Program-made: the position numbers and the translations under genes
Shown: piece after piece, positions 1-6,301 of the stretch
How positions within the stretch are numbered: the stretch's first letter is position 1
How the letters are laid out: the number at the start of each line of letters is the position of its first letter
Notes under the pieces: model-generated
Databases searched by the model: none
Told to the model about the DNA's origin: nothing
What the model saw: the letters and a program-made list of their open reading frames with translations, nothing else
Origin: Ruminococcaceae bacterium UBA3220
GTDB taxonomy: Bacteria > Bacillota > Clostridia > Oscillospirales > Acutalibacteraceae
Direction: 5' to 3'
Assembly: GCA_002363095.1 (NCBI GenBank)
Contig: DEWC01000018.1
Location: forward strand, 1 to 16,952
Length of the DNA stretch: 16,952 bases

Positions 1-1191
1 GCGGTTTTGAAAAGCGGAAAGCCGGTGCCTGAAATCCCGCGGGAAAAACTTAAAAACTTTAAGGTTGTAAACAAAATTCTTGACCGAATCGAGGCCGAGG
101 GCATTTTTGATGTTAAGGTTTTTGATTATTCCTGCGGCAAGAAATTCCCGGTTATCGCAACAAGAATAGTAAACAAAAACACAAAGGGATATATCGTGAA
201 TGTCGGCGCCGACCCGGTTTTTGAGATTGCGGTAGAGCGCACTTTGACCGAGATTTTCCAAGGCAGAAACCTTGATAATTTTACATCCCGACACTCGGGG
301 CGTATTTTAACAAATCTTAATGAGATAAAAACGGTTGATAATGTTTTTAATCAGGTTGAAACCGGCGACGGTTTATTCACGGTTGACTTTTTCGCCGGAA
401 CCGATCAAAAGGACGACACCGATTCTTTCCCCGACAATTCGGACAAAAACAACAAGCAACTTCTTAAATGGATTCTTGAAAAGTATAGGGAACTCGGGCT
501 TAATGTTTATGTAAGAAACAACTCATTTTTGGGCGTTCACTGCTATAAATTCTTAGTGCCCGGATATTCCGACATCAAGGGCGAACGCCTTAAAGCACCG
601 ATACTCGACTACTATTTTGCCGACAGAGCCGCAAAGGTTATGCGTGATGTAAAGGGCGCAACGGTTGAGCAGTTAAGCGAACTCTTGATGTATAGAAGAA
701 TGATAGACGGATTTATCTCCAAGTCGCGTAGTTTTAACTATCTTTCGGGTCTGCCTATTGAAGGTGGCAACGCCGTTTATCTTTCCTATCTTCATTTTGC
801 CTATGCTTCGCTTAAATGCGGCAATATAAACGATGCCATCGGCTATATTTCAAAGGCGATGGAGTATTCCGGAGATGGCGATATGGCGGAGTATTTTTCG
901 GCAATAAAGCTTTGGATGAGTTTTGCCGCCAGAGGCGTTGAAAACGACAAGATACTTAAACTTATAAAAACCTTCTACAAAAAGGAAACATACGATAAAT
1001 TTTGTAAAAATCTCGAAAACGATGCTTTGCTCGATGAATACCTTATCGAATGCAAGGGCGACTGCGCAAATTGCAAACACAACTACCGTTGCAATTATGA
1101 GAGAATAAGAAAACTTATCGCAACGGTCGGAAAAGAATACGCCAAATTTACCGACGGTCAGGATAAAAAGAATTTCCAATTTGACTTTTAA
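1..1191 (+). CDS. YcaO-domain protein, 5' end outside window
   Basis: The reading frame is open from the first base, so the TTG at 7 is probably not the true start and the N-terminal part lies upstream. About 397 codons are visible. Near nt 220-270 the protein has E-x3-E-x4-E-x2-Q-x-R in the context EIAVERTLTEIFQGR, matching the ATP-binding helix of YcaO proteins, preceded by a GADP segment typical of the family. Family knowledge: YcaO enzymes use ATP to activate a peptide backbone amide, giving azolines, thioamides or amidines in RiPP natural products. Some, such as E. coli YcaO, act in ribosomal protein S12 methylthiolation. The C-terminal half is helical and TPR-like (around nt 760-1000) and ends with a cysteine cluster, C-x3-C-x2-C-x5-C (nt 1069-1107), which could bind a metal. 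The next gene starts about 40 nt later. The YcaO assignment is good; the substrate is unknown. Confidence 0.8.
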   Translation, partial: AVLKSGKPVPEIPREKLKNFKVVNKILDRIEAEGIFDVKVFDYSCGKKFPVIATRIVNKNTKGYIVNVGADPVFEIAVERTLTEIFQGRNLDNFTSRHSGRILTNLNEIKTVDNVFNQVETGDGLFTVDFFAGTDQKDDTDSFPDNSDKNNKQLLKWILEKYRELGLNVYVRNNSFLGVHCYKFLVPGYSDIKGERLKAPILDYYFADRAAKVMRDVKGATVEQLSELLMYRRMIDGFISKSRSFNYLSGLPIEGGNAVYLSYLHFAYASLKCGNINDAIGYISKAMEYSGDGDMAEYFSAIKLWMSFAARGVENDKILKLIKTFYKKETYDKFCKNLENDALLDEYLIECKGDCANCKHNYRCNYERIRKLIATVGKEYAKFTDGQDKKNFQFDF

Positions 1192-1232
1192 CGGTGGGAC
1201 TCGGATTATCGCAATCGCGGGGGACGGTAAAA

Positions 1233-2447
1233 ATGAAAAGAGTATATACAAAAAATCGCGAAAAAATCAATAACCGGCTTACCGAAACGATAGAAACCTT
1301 CAGCCCGGAAACTCGGGAATATGAGAATGTTTACGCCCTACCGCTTATTTCAAAAAAAGAGGAAAACCTTGTTTTAGGTGGGCTTTGCGACGCCGATTTT
1401 AACCGGTCTACCATCAGCCAACAAGACATTTTTTATTGCAAGAATGGATATCGTGTTAACGAGGCTGATTTGACGGTTTGCGAGGAACCGGTCGTTTTCG
1501 GCGGCTTTTTCTTCGGGCAATTCGGTATATTGTTACTTATGTCCCTCAGTCGCCTTTGGTGGGTGGTTGAAAATCCGGACGATCCAAGAAAACTTGTCTT
1601 TTTATATGTCAGAGGCGACGAAGCAGCAAAGACAAACGGGGATAATATAATGCGACTTTTAGGCGTTGACAAATCAAGGTATGAAATAATCGAAAAGCCG
1701 ACGATCTTTAAGAAAATACTTGTGCCGGATGAAACCTGGATTTCCCGCAATAAAATCAGCGAAAAATTGCTGTTGCCCCACAAAATAATTGCCGAGAGGC
1801 TTTTGAAAAAACATCCGGAGGAAACGCCGAAAAAAATATATTTCAGCCGCGCGAAATTCAAAAGAGCGAGATGCGCTCCGGACGGCATAAACGAAGAGTA
1901 TTATGAAGAATTTTACAGGCGGCGAGGTTTTGAAGTCTTTTATCCCGAACAGTTGCCGCTTGAAAGACAAATTCGCCTTATCGCCGGCGCGGATGTTTTT
2001 GTTTCAACCTTCGGCACATTGGCGCATTTCGGTACGATGTTTTTGAAGAACGGAGCAAAGCAGGTAATGCTTCAAAGGGCGGAAAAACTCTTCAACTGGC
2101 TTTACATTCAGTTGTTCCTTGTGAAATTCAGGGATTTAGACTGGTATTTTATAGAGGCGACAAAAAACCCCTATCCGACACATCACGACGGCGGAGTTTT
2201 CTTTTATTGCCCCACCGATGAATTTAAGGAATACCTTGACGACAAAGAAATTCCTTATCGTGCGGATGAACTGAAATACGAGGCAACAGACGCTGAAATC
2301 AAAGAATATATGAGGCGATGGGTTAAGATTTATTCAAATCCTCGTATTTTTAGATATTTAGACCAACCGGAATTGTTTCCGATTTTACAGGCACTATGTT
2401 TCCAATATACCGGGAAAATGCTTGACCCGAAGGAGTTCTTGGAATAA
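1233..2447 (+). CDS. GT61-family (DUF563-type) glycosyltransferase
   Basis: A 404-residue protein, taking the ATG at 1233, which has a G-rich ribosome binding site (GGGGGA) about 8 nt upstream. An in-frame GTG at 1194 would add 13 residues but has no visible ribosome site. The C-terminal half carries the pattern of DUF563/GT61 glycosyltransferases: a segment KKIYFSRAKFKRAR, then NEEYYEEFYRRRGFEVFYPE, then a nucleotide-sugar-binding-like stretch around nt 1970-2075 (RLIAGADVFVSTFGTLAHFG). GT61 enzymes transfer sugars from nucleotide donors, mostly to glycans or proteins. There is no signal peptide, so it is probably cytoplasmic. It sits between a YcaO enzyme and an S26-type protease, so it may glycosylate the same peptide or a surface glycan; that is inference. 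The acceptor cannot be deduced. Confidence 0.72.
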   Translation: MKRVYTKNREKINNRLTETIETFSPETREYENVYALPLISKKEENLVLGGLCDADFNRSTISQQDIFYCKNGYRVNEADLTVCEEPVVFGGFFFGQFGILLLMSLSRLWWVVENPDDPRKLVFLYVRGDEAAKTNGDNIMRLLGVDKSRYEIIEKPTIFKKILVPDETWISRNKISEKLLLPHKIIAERLLKKHPEETPKKIYFSRAKFKRARCAPDGINEEYYEEFYRRRGFEVFYPEQLPLERQIRLIAGADVFVSTFGTLAHFGTMFLKNGAKQVMLQRAEKLFNWLYIQLFLVKFRDLDWYFIEATKNPYPTHHDGGVFFYCPTDEFKEYLDDKEIPYRADELKYEATDAEIKEYMRRWVKIYSNPRIFRYLDQPELFPILQALCFQYTGKMLDPKEFLE

Positions 2448-2503
2448 TCACATACGTTATATTTCGTGCTTTAGGAACACCGAAACTATTAATGGTTCAA
2501 TAA

Positions 2504-2520
2504 TATTCGCAAGGCGAATA
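2504..2520. other. 7-bp hairpin just upstream of a ribosome binding site
   Basis: Perfect inverted repeat TATTCGC-AAG-GCGAATA, whose 3' arm ends 2 nt before the AGGGAG ribosome site (2523-2528) of the next gene. No T-run follows on the + strand, so it is not a terminator for the upstream gene. It could affect mRNA stability or translation of the protease gene. The core TCGCAAGGCGA recurs in the hairpin at 15093-15111. Confidence 0.55.
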
Positions 2521-2534
2521 AAAGGGAGAAATTT

Positions 2535-3005
2535 ATGGGCACACCATTTGAAGATGCGGCGGATGCGCTTTTATATACAGACGAACTCGCTTTCAAAACG
2601 CGGGGCAGAAGCATGGAACCGCTTTTTCGTGAACACAGGGATATTATCAACATTTCGGCGGTTGACCGCGAACTTAAAAAGGGCGATGTTGTCCTCTATT
2701 CCGACAAGCGCGGAATAACCCTCATTTTGCACCGCGTTATCGGGTTTAAGGACGGCAAGGTTATAATAAGGGGCGATAACAATTATTTCATCGAACAGCA
2801 GTATCCCGAAGAGATAATCGGCATAATGAAGTCCTTTTACCGCGAGGGGAAATACTGTGATGTGGATAAATCAAAAAAATATAAGCTTTATACATTTTGG
2901 ATTTTGCACAGTTATTATATCCGTGCCGCGTGGTGCAAAACGCGCCTGACGCTTGGCAAAATAAAGGTAAAATTATTTGGAGAAAGCAAAAAGAAGCAGC
3001 CGTAA
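2535..3005 (+). CDS. S24/S26 peptidase, signal-peptidase-like, Ser/His type
   Basis: A 156-residue protein with a clear ribosome site (AGGGAG at 2523-2528). It carries all signature boxes of the signal peptidase I/LexA fold in order: SMEPL (nucleophile Ser26), KGDVV (49-53), HRV (His66 at the position of the general base) and RGDNN (79-83). A histidine instead of lysine is the arrangement of SipW and archaeal/ER-type signal peptidases. It has no N-terminal membrane anchor, unlike exported-protein signal peptidases, although residues 118-134 (WILHSYYIRAAW) are hydrophobic to amphipathic. Similar short soluble S24/S26 proteins are known beside peptide-modification genes, so a role in cleaving a modified peptide leader is plausible but inferred. 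The stop codon directly abuts the repeat element that starts at 3006, so the present C-terminus may have been set by that insertion. Confidence 0.75.
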   Translation: MGTPFEDAADALLYTDELAFKTRGRSMEPLFREHRDIINISAVDRELKKGDVVLYSDKRGITLILHRVIGFKDGKVIIRGDNNYFIEQQYPEEIIGIMKSFYREGKYCDVDKSKKYKLYTFWILHSYYIRAAWCKTRLTLGKIKVKLFGESKKKQP

Positions 3006-3282
3006 GGGCGTTGCAAATTAGGGAGTTTATGTCTAAAAACGCGCCTTTTGGCAAATAACTTCTTTAAAAATGACCGACATACGACAGTATGCCGGTCATT
3101 TTATTCATTGTTCTTTACTCAAAATCCATCGTTTTTAGATGAGAATCAGTTTTGTTCGTGGCAAAAATCTGCCGACGCGAAGTGAAAAAAAGAAGGTATA
3201 CTGGCGTATATCGAGATTTTTCACAAGTTAGAAGGCGCTTTTTGCCGCCCAAAACCATAATAATCCCTAATTCGCACCGCCC
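3006..3282 (+). mobile_element. 277-bp palindromic MITE-like element, left copy
   Basis: Near-identical, in inverted orientation, to 4508-4783 (about 95% by hand alignment, one length difference). The inner end carries the terminal repeat as TCCCTAATTCGCACCGCCC (3264-3282). The outer end is a mutated version of the same repeat (GGGCGTTGCAAATTAGGGA, 3006-3024). Inside are two long hairpins, 3067-3102 and 3182-3224, with related tips (TAC-GACA-GTA type) in mutually inverted orientation, so the whole element is roughly symmetric. It encodes nothing convincing. This is what non-autonomous miniature transposable elements look like. No target-site duplication is evident. It fills most of the gene-free stretch 3006-3422. 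Confidence 0.75.
3067..3102 (+). terminator. 16-bp hairpin with T-run, in left element
   Basis: Arms 3067-3082 and 3087-3102 enclose the loop GACA; one A/C mismatch at 3077/3092. The 5' arm begins AAAATGACCG and the 3' arm ends CGGTCATTTT, so A- and T-runs flank the stem and it could terminate transcription in either direction. It lies 62 nt after the protease stop codon and may serve as that operon's terminator. Confidence 0.5.
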
Positions 3283-3328
3283 AAAGGGTGTTTTTTTTGC
3301 AAAAATCTGCCGCGTCAAGAACAAATGT

Positions 3329-3357
3329 TTGCAAATTTCGCGAAAATGTGATAGAAT
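3329..3357 (+). promoter_or_regulatory. Sigma-A promoter for the SLOG gene
   Basis: TTGCAA (3329-3334), a 17-nt spacer, then TAGAAT (3352-3357). It lies just inside the left repeat element and 66 nt before the start codon at 3423. The rest of 3283-3422 holds only a second copy of the 14-mer GCAAAAATCTGCCG. Confidence 0.6.
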
Positions 3358-3422
3358 ATCTGCGTGCGTGCTGGACGGCGTCTCCTATGCACAGGCAATA
3401 TTGATAAATCGTAGGAGGTAAA

Positions 3423-3953
3423 ATGGAAAGAAATTTAAGTTGCTGCTTTACGGGGTATCGCCCGGAAAAATTCGGGTTCTCTCTTTCGCCCGATAATCAA
3501 AAATACAACGAATTTACCCGAAAACTATACGCCTATATTATCGACCTTGCCGAAGAAGGCATTACCGTTTATTATTCGGGAATGGCGAGGGGATTCGATA
3601 TTGTGGCGGCGGAGGCGGTCATTGATATTAAGAGGCTTCGCTCTGACCTTGGCGTTTCGCTTGTCGCCTGCGTACCGTACACCGAGCAGGCAAGCGCATT
3701 TCCGCCCGATTGGAAGGCTCGCTACGACGCCGTTTTGGAGGAATGCGACAGGGTGGTTTTGCTCTCGGACAGGTATTACCGCGGGTGCTATCAAGTCCGA
3801 AACAAGTATATGGTCGACAACACGGATTGCGTTTTGACATATTTTGACGGTTCAGCCGGAGGTACAAAAAATACCGTGGACTACGCCAAAAAAAAGGGGA
3901 GGGCGATACTAAACCTCTACGAAAACTTCGGCGAGCAAATGGAGCTAATCTGA
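3423..3953 (+). CDS. SLOG-fold protein, DUF1273/YpsA-like
   Basis: A 176-residue protein with an excellent ribosome site, AGGAGG (3413-3418). The N-terminus CCFTGYRPEKFGF matches the opening strand and loop of DUF1273 proteins (TGYRP/TGHRP). The segment YYSGMARGFDIVAAEAV around residues 50-66 is the glycine-rich nucleotide-binding loop of the SLOG (SMF/DprA-LOG) superfamily. A second loop, GSAGGTKNTVDYA, lies near residues 144-156. SLOG domains bind nucleotides or nucleotide-derived ligands. B. subtilis YpsA, a distant relative, is linked to cell division; the molecular activity of most members is unknown. It is soluble, has its own promoter and lies between two inverted repeat elements together with the Lrp-type gene that follows. 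Family assignment is good; function is open. Confidence 0.75.
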   Translation: MERNLSCCFTGYRPEKFGFSLSPDNQKYNEFTRKLYAYIIDLAEEGITVYYSGMARGFDIVAAEAVIDIKRLRSDLGVSLVACVPYTEQASAFPPDWKARYDAVLEECDRVVLLSDRYYRGCYQVRNKYMVDNTDCVLTYFDGSAGGTKNTVDYAKKKGRAILNLYENFGEQMELI

Positions 3954-3981
3954 TTTCTGCGCTACATAGGCGCTCCTGACA

Positions 3982-4010
3982 TTGACAAAATCGGCAAAAC
4001 GGTTTATAAT
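3982..4010 (+). promoter_or_regulatory. Perfect-consensus sigma-A promoter for the Lrp-type gene
   Basis: TTGACA (3982-3987), exactly 17 nt, then TATAAT (4005-4010). This is an unusually strong core promoter 30 nt upstream of the start codon at 4040. The start is supported by AAGGAG at 4026-4031. Confidence 0.85.
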
Positions 4011-4039
4011 ATTAAGCAAAACCGCAAGGAGCCGAGATT

Positions 4040-4486
4040 ATGGACAAAATTGACTTACAAATATTAAGCGAACTGCAAAAAAACGCAAGAATACCACTCA
4101 AAAAACTTGCCGAAAAGGTTTTTCTCTCTTCCCCTGCAACCGCCGCAAGAATCGAAAGACTTGAAAGGGCAGGGATAATAACCTCCTACGCGGCGAAAAT
4201 CGACCTTAAAAAAATCGGGCTTCCGATAACCGCCTTTGTAAAACTCGATTTGGACCCGAAGCAAAAGCCGGTGTTTTATCCGTTTATTGAGAATCACCCG
4301 AACATACTCGAATGCGCCTGTATAACCGGCGGATATTCCCACCTTTTAAAGGTCGCTTTTGAATCTACAGAGGCGCTGGACACTTTTATCGGCGAAATCA
4401 ACAATTTCGGACACACCGAAACCCAAATTGCCTTTTCCTCCCCGAAACCGCCTACGGGACCGGGCACGGGGGCTATAAAAATCTGA
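4040..4486 (+). CDS. Lrp/AsnC-family transcriptional regulator
   Basis: A 148-residue protein of normal Lrp/AsnC size. It opens with MDKIDLQILSELQKNARIP, the standard first helix, followed by the helix-turn-helix in residues ~18-50 (LKKLAEKVFLSSPATAARIERLERAGII). The C-terminal ligand-sensing RAM domain is recognisable from ITAFVKLDLDP and CACITGGYSHLLKVAF (around 94-112). Such proteins form dimers to octamers, bind DNA and usually respond to amino acids. The upstream core promoter is a perfect match, so basal expression should be high unless repressed. Autoregulation is common in the family, but no operator is obvious here. It sits 86 nt after the SLOG gene and between two inverted repeat elements. 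The tail is Gly/Pro-rich (PKPPTGPGTGAIKI). Confidence 0.9.
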   Translation: MDKIDLQILSELQKNARIPLKKLAEKVFLSSPATAARIERLERAGIITSYAAKIDLKKIGLPITAFVKLDLDPKQKPVFYPFIENHPNILECACITGGYSHLLKVAFESTEALDTFIGEINNFGHTETQIAFSSPKPPTGPGTGAIKI

Positions 4487-4507
4487 AAACCGTAAAAAGA
4501 GCGCCGA

Positions 4508-4783
4508 GGGCGGTGCGAATTAGGGATTATTATGGTTTTGGGCGGCAAAAAGCGCCTTGTACTTGTGAAAAATCTCAATATACGACAGTATACCTTCGAT
4601 TTTTCACTTCGCGTCGGCAGATTTTTGCCACGCACAAAACTGCTTAGCATCTAAAAACGATGGATTTTGAGTAAAGAACAATGAATAAAATGACCGGCAT
4701 ACTGTCGTATGTCGGTCATTTTTGAAGAAGTTATTTGCCAAAAGGCGCGTTTTTAGACATAAACTCCCTAATTCGCACCGCCC
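4508..4783 (-). mobile_element. 276-bp palindromic MITE-like element, right copy
   Basis: Inverted copy of 3006-3282. Both ends carry a perfect 19-bp terminal inverted repeat, GGGCGGTGCGAATTAGGGA (4508-4526) and its complement (4765-4783). Internal hairpins: 4565-4607 (outer arms GTGAAAAATC/GATTTTTCAC, tip TATAC-GACA-GTATA) and 4687-4722. It lies 22 nt after the Lrp-type gene and 54 nt before gerA, and fills most of the gene-free stretch 4487-4837. No target-site duplication is visible. No transposase is encoded, so any movement would need an enzyme from elsewhere. Confidence 0.75.
4687..4722. terminator. 16-bp bidirectional terminator-like hairpin, in right element
   Basis: Arms 4687-4702 and 4707-4722, loop TGTC, one G-T pair. 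The stem is flanked by AAAA and TTTTT, so it could stop transcription leaving the Lrp-type gene before it reaches the germination operon. Confidence 0.5.
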
Positions 4784-4791
4784 ATTTTTTT

Positions 4792-4821
4792 GCAATAAAA
4801 AAGCGTTTTTCGGGCAAAATA
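4792..4821 (+). promoter_or_regulatory. Possible forespore sigma-G/F promoter for the ger operon
   Basis: GCAATA (4792-4797), 17 nt, then CAAAATA (4815-4821). This loosely resembles the -35 and -10 of forespore sigma factors, which normally drive germinant-receptor operons. The match is weak, and the site is the only stretch between the repeat element and the gene. Treat as a guess. Confidence 0.22.
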
Positions 4822-4837
4822 AAAACGGTGATAATGT

Positions 4838-6301
4838 TTGAACAGTTTTGATATTTCGTCCTTCTCAGGCGATTACAATGCCGACTTTTCCCTTATAAAA
4901 GACAAATTCAAAAATGATGCGATGTTAAGGCAACGGGTGTTGAAGGTCGGAGAAAGAAGGGTTGCCGTTTTGTTTTTTGAGGGCATGGCGGACCCCGTTA
5001 AGGTGGAAGAATTCCTTATAAAACCGCTCATTCTGGCTAAAAACATCCCCGAAAACGCTGATGTTGAGTATCTCGAAAACCGTATCTTCTACGCAAGCGG
5101 ACTTCAAAAAAACATATCACTTTCAGCCGCAACAGAATGTATGCAGGGTGGCGACACCCTCATAATTTCAGAGTTCGGCGCGCCGATGCTGTGCGACACA
5201 AAGGGCTTTCCGACAAGGAGTATAGAGGAGCCGGGCGCCGAGCGCGTTTTGCAGGGTCCGCGCGAGGGGTTTGACGAAGCGGCGGTTTTAAATCTTGCCA
5301 TGATAAGAAGAAAAATAAAAACGGCGGATTTTTATGTTGAAAAAATGACGGTTGGCAGGAGAACGGCGACCGAGGTGTATATTTGCTACCTTGATTCGCT
5401 TGCGAACCGGCAGGCGCTCACGGTTTTAAAGCGCCGCCTTGAAAAAATAGATATTGACGGGGTGCTTGACAGCAACTACATTACCGAAATCATAAGAGAC
5501 GGGAAATTCTCGCTGTTTAAAACGGTGGGGACGACCGAGCGCCCCGATGTTGTGGCGGCACGGCTTCTTGAGGGGCGTATCGCCGTAGTTGTGGACGGCA
5601 CGCCGATGGTGCTGACGCTCCCTTATCTTTTCGGCGAAAATTTTCAGTCGGACGAAGATTATTATGTAAACTTTTTCGTCGGCTCGGTGGGGAGGATGAT
5701 ACGGTATCTCTGTTTCTTTTTAAGCACGAGCATTCCCGCAATTTTTGTTGCGCTTACAACCTATCATATCGGTCTTTTGCCGACGCCGTTTATGCTCTCG
5801 CTTGCGGAACTGCGAAGCGGAGTGCCGTTTTCGTCGGTTACCGAATGCCTTTTGCTGATAATCGTGTTTGAAATTTTGCGTGAGGCGGGCAGCCGAACGC
5901 CGCAGGGATTAGGCTCGGCGCTCAGTATTGTAGGCGGCCTTGTTGTCGGGCAGGCGGCGGTTGAAGCAAAGATTATAAGCGCGCCGATGCTTATCGCCGT
6001 TGCCCTCGCCGGCGTTACAGAACTTATGATACCAAGGCTTAAAGGGGCTATTTTTTATTTGCGGATAGTTTTTATGCTGGCGGCTTCGTTTATGGGGCTT
6101 GTCGGCTATATGTTGGTTTCGGCGGTGGTCATAATTTCGGTATTAGACCAAAAATCGGTGGGTGTCGACTATACCGTTTCTATGAGAAACTTTTCGCTTT
6201 CCGGGATTAAGGATACGGTTTTCCGCGCGCCGTGGGGATTTATGAAAACCCGTCCGCAGATAACAAAAAACAGAATAAGGCAAAGGGAAAAAGATGATTA
6301 A
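4838..6301 (+). CDS. gerA: Spore germination protein, GerA type (A subunit)
   Basis: A 487-residue protein and the A subunit of a nutrient germinant receptor in the spore inner membrane. Family landmarks: DSNYITEII (around 213-221), then TVGTTERPDVVAARLLEGRI and VVDGTPMVLTLPYLF (about 230-265), then QSDEDYY. The soluble N-terminal domain is followed by about five hydrophobic segments (roughly residues 290-445), including FEILREAGSRTPQGLGSALSIVGGLVVGQAAV, characteristic of GerA proteins. The chosen start is TTG at 4838 with GGTGAT (4827-4832) upstream; an ATG at 4834 is out of frame and closes at once. Length is normal for the family. It overlaps gerC by 8 nt, and gerC overlaps gerB by 4 nt, so the three subunits are translationally coupled. 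The germinant cannot be read from the sequence. Confidence 0.93.
   Translation: MNSFDISSFSGDYNADFSLIKDKFKNDAMLRQRVLKVGERRVAVLFFEGMADPVKVEEFLIKPLILAKNIPENADVEYLENRIFYASGLQKNISLSAATECMQGGDTLIISEFGAPMLCDTKGFPTRSIEEPGAERVLQGPREGFDEAAVLNLAMIRRKIKTADFYVEKMTVGRRTATEVYICYLDSLANRQALTVLKRRLEKIDIDGVLDSNYITEIIRDGKFSLFKTVGTTERPDVVAARLLEGRIAVVVDGTPMVLTLPYLFGENFQSDEDYYVNFFVGSVGRMIRYLCFFLSTSIPAIFVALTTYHIGLLPTPFMLSLAELRSGVPFSSVTECLLLIIVFEILREAGSRTPQGLGSALSIVGGLVVGQAAVEAKIISAPMLIAVALAGVTELMIPRLKGAIFYLRIVFMLAASFMGLVGYMLVSAVVIISVLDQKSVGVDYTVSMRNFSLSGIKDTVFRAPWGFMKTRPQITKNRIRQREKDD

Noticed and set aside
7..9. TTG as the true start of the YcaO gene
   Set aside because: The frame is open to the window edge, and the protein lacks the N-terminal part of the YcaO domain, so the gene is better read as cut by the window.
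2422..2718. A 98-codon + frame overlapping the glycosyltransferase end and protease start
   Set aside because: It covers the same DNA as the well-supported protease in another frame, has no ribosome site and has a composition typical of a shadow frame.
3152..3421. An 89-codon open frame between the protease and SLOG genes
   Set aside because: Most of it runs through the left palindromic element and then through the SLOG promoter region. The protein is Lys/Arg-rich with no domain, and there is no ribosome site.
3006..4783. Classical insertion sequence or complete transposon
   Set aside because: Neither the repeat copies nor the DNA between them encodes a transposase or recombinase, and no target-site duplication is seen. 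Only a MITE-like or cassette interpretation is supportable.
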